A DNA stretch of 64,000 nt from Altererythrobacter sp. B11 (lineage in GTDB: Bacteria > Pseudomonadota > Alphaproteobacteria > Sphingomonadales > Sphingomonadaceae): positions 1,649,001 to 1,713,000 of the forward strand of contig NZ_AP018498.1 of NCBI RefSeq assembly GCF_003569745.1, given 5' to 3'. The stretch's first letter is position 1. Every line of letters begins with the position of its first letter. This document shows, piece by piece, positions 62,036 through 64,000 of this stretch. The position numbers and the translations under genes are program-made. The notes beneath the pieces were generated by a model. That model saw only the letters and a program-made list of their open reading frames with translations. It was not told the DNA's origin and did no database searches.

Positions 62036-62847
62036 CGCGAGGAACCCTTGGCGGCGAGGATGCGGATGGCGAGGCCATAGCCGAGTATGGCGGAGGCGCC
62101 ATAGCCGATCAGGGGCGCGGGATAGGGCCCGATCAGCGAGGCGAGGGCAAAGCCCGCCACGCAGCCGGAAAAGGCCAGCGCCGGCCCGCTCTGGCGGAAG
62201 CTGGCGAGGGGCTGGAGAATGGCGGCGAGCAGTGCCGCGCCCAGCAGGGCGGCCATGGCCGGCTCGCGCCGCCAGGCATCGCCCAGCACCTGTTCAACGA
62301 AGCGCACCGGCGCCAGCCAGCCGGCCTGCTGCCATGTGGCAGCGAGACCCGCCGCCGCCACCAGTCCGGCAATGATCGCCGGCGGCTTCCGGTCGCGCAG
62401 CAGCACGGCCGCGGCGGCGCCGAACAGCGCCAGCGCGGAGGCAAGATCGGGCTGCAGCAGGGCAACCAGAGCTGCGAAGGCGGTGGCTGCGGGCCAGGCG
62501 AAGCCGGACTGGCGCTGCGCCGCCGCCAGCAGCGCGGGAAGCGCGAGCATGCCGGCGTGGAGCGTGACGGGGCCAAGGGCGATCCAGCGCCGCACCGGCT
62601 CCGTCGCCGGCTCCATCAGCAGCGGCAGGGCAAACAGGGCAGCGAACAGCAGGATCGCCATCGGCCATCCGCCGGGCACGGCGCGGCGAAGGCGGACAGC
62701 GGCGAACACCGCCGCCAGCAGCAGCGCGCCGCCGTTGACGAGGAGATAGGATCCCGGTGCGCCGCCCATCGCCATGAAGGCGATGCCGGCCGCCACCGCG
62801 GCGGCGCATCCGGCAAGGGGCAGCAGGGCTCGGCCGGATGCGGACAC
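62032..62847 (-). CDS. Short SEDS-like (FtsW/RodA-like) membrane protein
   Basis: 271 residues and about eight hydrophobic segments. Three stretches echo the FtsW/RodA family: [40 protein letters not shown] and [20 protein letters not shown]. True SEDS glycosyltransferases have ~370-400 residues and ten helices; this one is about 100 residues short. Whether it retains peptidoglycan polymerase activity is doubtful. It could also be an unrelated membrane protein with convergent motifs. It is cotranscribed with the VOC gene. Confidence 0.6.
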   Translation of the reverse strand: MSASGRALLPLAGCAAAVAAGIAFMAMGGAPGSYLLVNGGALLLAAVFAAVRLRRAVPGGWPMAILLFAALFALPLLMEPATEPVRRWIALGPVTLHAGMLALPALLAAAQRQSGFAWPAATAFAALVALLQPDLASALALFGAAAAVLLRDRKPPAIIAGLVAAAGLAATWQQAGWLAPVRFVEQVLGDAWRREPAMAALLGAALLAAILQPLASFRQSGPALAFSGCVAGFALASLIGPYPAPLIGYGASAILGYGLAIRILAAKGSSR

Positions 62848-62860
62848 GCTTGTCAGGCGA

Positions 62861-64000
62861 TCAGATGTGGATCGGCTTGCCCTGCACGGCCATCGCCGCT
62901 TCCTTCAGCGCTTCGGCATGGGTGGGATGCGCGTGGCAAGTGTAGGCGATATCCTCGCTGGTGGCGCCGAATTCCATCGCCTGCGCAGCCTGGGCGATCA
63001 TCGTGCCCGCTACGCTGGCGATCATCCATACGCCCAGAACGCGATCGGTGTTGGCATCGGCGATCACCTTCACGAAGCCGTCCGGCTCGTGATTGGTCTT
63101 CGCGCGGCTGTTCGCCAGCATGGGGAACTTGCCGGCCTTGATCGCATAGCCCTTTTCCTTGGCGGCTTCCTCGGTCAGGCCGACGCCGGCGATTTCGGGC
63201 ATGGTATAGACGACGCTGGGGATCACATTGTGGTTCACGATGCCCGTCTGCCCGGCGATGTTCTCCGCCACGGCGATGCCTTCGTCTTCCGCCTTGTGCG
63301 CCAGCATGGGGCCGGGGATCACGTCGCCGATGGCCCACACGCCGTCCACGGCGGTGCGGAAATCCTCGCCCGTTTCGATCTGGCCGCGCTGGTTGGTTTC
63401 CAGCCCGATATTTTCCAGCCCCAGCCCTTCGGTGTTGGGGCGCCGGCCGATGGAGACCAGCACGCAATCGGCCTCCAGCGTCTCCGCATCGCCGCCCGCG
63501 GCCGGCTCCAGCGTCAGGGTGGCCTTCTTGCCCTTCACGCTGACGCCGGTCACCTTCGTGCCCAGCTTCAGCTCCATGCCCTGCTTCTTGAAGATCTTGG
63601 CCGCTTCCTTGCGGACATCGCCGTCCATGCCGGGCAGCAGCTGATCGAGATATTCCACCACGATGACTTCGGCGCCCAGCCGGCGCCACACGCTGCCGAG
63701 CTCCAGCCCGATCACGCCGCCGCCGATCACCACCATCTTCTTCGGCACGGCGGGCAATTCCAGCGCGCCGGTGGAATCGACCACCACGCCCTTGGCATTG
63801 TCCACTTCCACGCCCGGAAGCGGGGTGACCGAAGAGCCGGTGGCGATGACCACGTTCTTCGCCGTCACCGTTTCGCCGCCCACCTTCACGGTGTGCGCAT
63901 CCACGAAGCTGGCGCGATCCTTGAGCCAGGTGACCTTGTTCTTCTTGAACAGGAACTCCACCCCGCCGGTGAGCTGCTTCACCGCATCGCGGCGCTGGCC
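62861..64000 (-). CDS. lpdA: Dihydrolipoyl dehydrogenase, 5' part outside the window
   Basis: The last ~379 residues are present; the N-terminal FAD motif and redox-active CxxxxC lie beyond the window. Visible are IATGSSVTPLPGVEVDN, the NAD-binding VVIGGGVIGLELGSVW, WAIGDVIPGPMLAHKAEDEG (second FAD contact) and the catalytic CHAHPTHAE (HPTxxE). It reoxidises lipoamide in 2-oxoacid dehydrogenase complexes. The stop is 13 bp before the SEDS-like gene start, same strand, suggesting cotranscription. Confidence 0.95.
   Translation of the reverse strand, partial: GQRRDAVKQLTGGVEFLFKKNKVTWLKDRASFVDAHTVKVGGETVTAKNVVIATGSSVTPLPGVEVDNAKGVVVDSTGALELPAVPKKMVVIGGGVIGLELGSVWRRLGAEVIVVEYLDQLLPGMDGDVRKEAAKIFKKQGMELKLGTKVTGVSVKGKKATLTLEPAAGGDAETLEADCVLVSIGRRPNTEGLGLENIGLETNQRGQIETGEDFRTAVDGVWAIGDVIPGPMLAHKAEDEGIAVAENIAGQTGIVNHNVIPSVVYTMPEIAGVGLTEEAAKEKGYAIKAGKFPMLANSRAKTNHEPDGFVKVIADANTDRVLGVWMIASVAGTMIAQAAQAMEFGATSEDIAYTCHAHPTHAEALKEAAMAVQGKPIHI

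Overview
The window is GC-rich chromosomal DNA from an alphaproteobacterium, most likely Sphingomonadales (Erythrobacteraceae or a close relative). The evidence is the str-S10-spc-alpha ribosomal cluster without rpmJ after secY, alphaproteobacterial forms of BamD, RecN, LigA, RppH and KorAB, a subclass B3-type metallo-beta-lactamase, and the short alpha-type SdhC/SdhD. No rRNA, tRNA, CRISPR array, transposase or phage gene was recognised. This is mostly a core-genome region with a few accessory insertions.

Layout. 1-3.5 kb: two tandem cyclic-di-GMP proteins, both GGDEF-EAL-PilZ, the first cut by the window edge. 3.6-8.3 kb: lepA; a TetR repressor divergent from a CmcJ-like oxidoreductase across a perfect 18-bp palindrome; bamD; a single-domain PilZ protein. 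8.4-14.7 kb: recN, a small lipoprotein, a DUF4396 membrane protein, ligA, and a secreted protein of unknown function. A 60-bp decayed second copy of the ligA 3' end lies on the far side of that secreted-protein gene, which marks it as an insertion. 14.7-18.3 kb, minus strand: a tightly overlapping run of SDR, B3-type metallo-beta-lactamase, prmA and a DUF2459-YnfA fusion. 18.4-21 kb: sdhCDA without sdhB. 21-36 kb: cyclophilin, DUF202 protein, FMN-dependent 2-hydroxyacid oxidase, a BlaI/M56 regulatory pair with a visible operator-promoter, YpfJ-type protease, bdhA, guaB, an RsmB-type methyltransferase, a TPR protein, rppH, korAB, a LysR regulator and two small proteins.

36.5-57.3 kb is the translation cluster: infA (minus strand), then rpsL-rpsG-fusA-tuf, rpsJ through rpsQ, rplN through rpmD, rplO-secY-adk, and rpsM-rpsK-rpoA-rplQ, closed by a very strong bidirectional terminator. 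The gene order is standard. The spacers are unusual: a perfect intrinsic terminator followed by three more inverted repeats separates rpmD from rplO, a branched structure with a T-tract lies between tuf and rpsJ, and GC-rich hairpins occupy several other junctions. The rpsM group has its own consensus-like promoter and a leader of about 260 nt.

57.3-64 kb: a secreted prolyl oligopeptidase, two tandem paralogous secreted proteins with a glycine-rich hydrophobic segment, a TRIC-type channel protein, a VOC-fold protein translationally coupled to a short SEDS-like (FtsW/RodA-like) membrane protein, and lpdA, cut by the window end.

The strongest leads for something undescribed are the ligA-tail relic around the secreted-protein gene, the rpmD-rplO terminator and hairpin cluster, the DUF2459-YnfA fusion, the short SEDS-like protein, and the BlaI/M56 pair whose membrane partner carries a coiled coil where a beta-lactam sensor would be expected.
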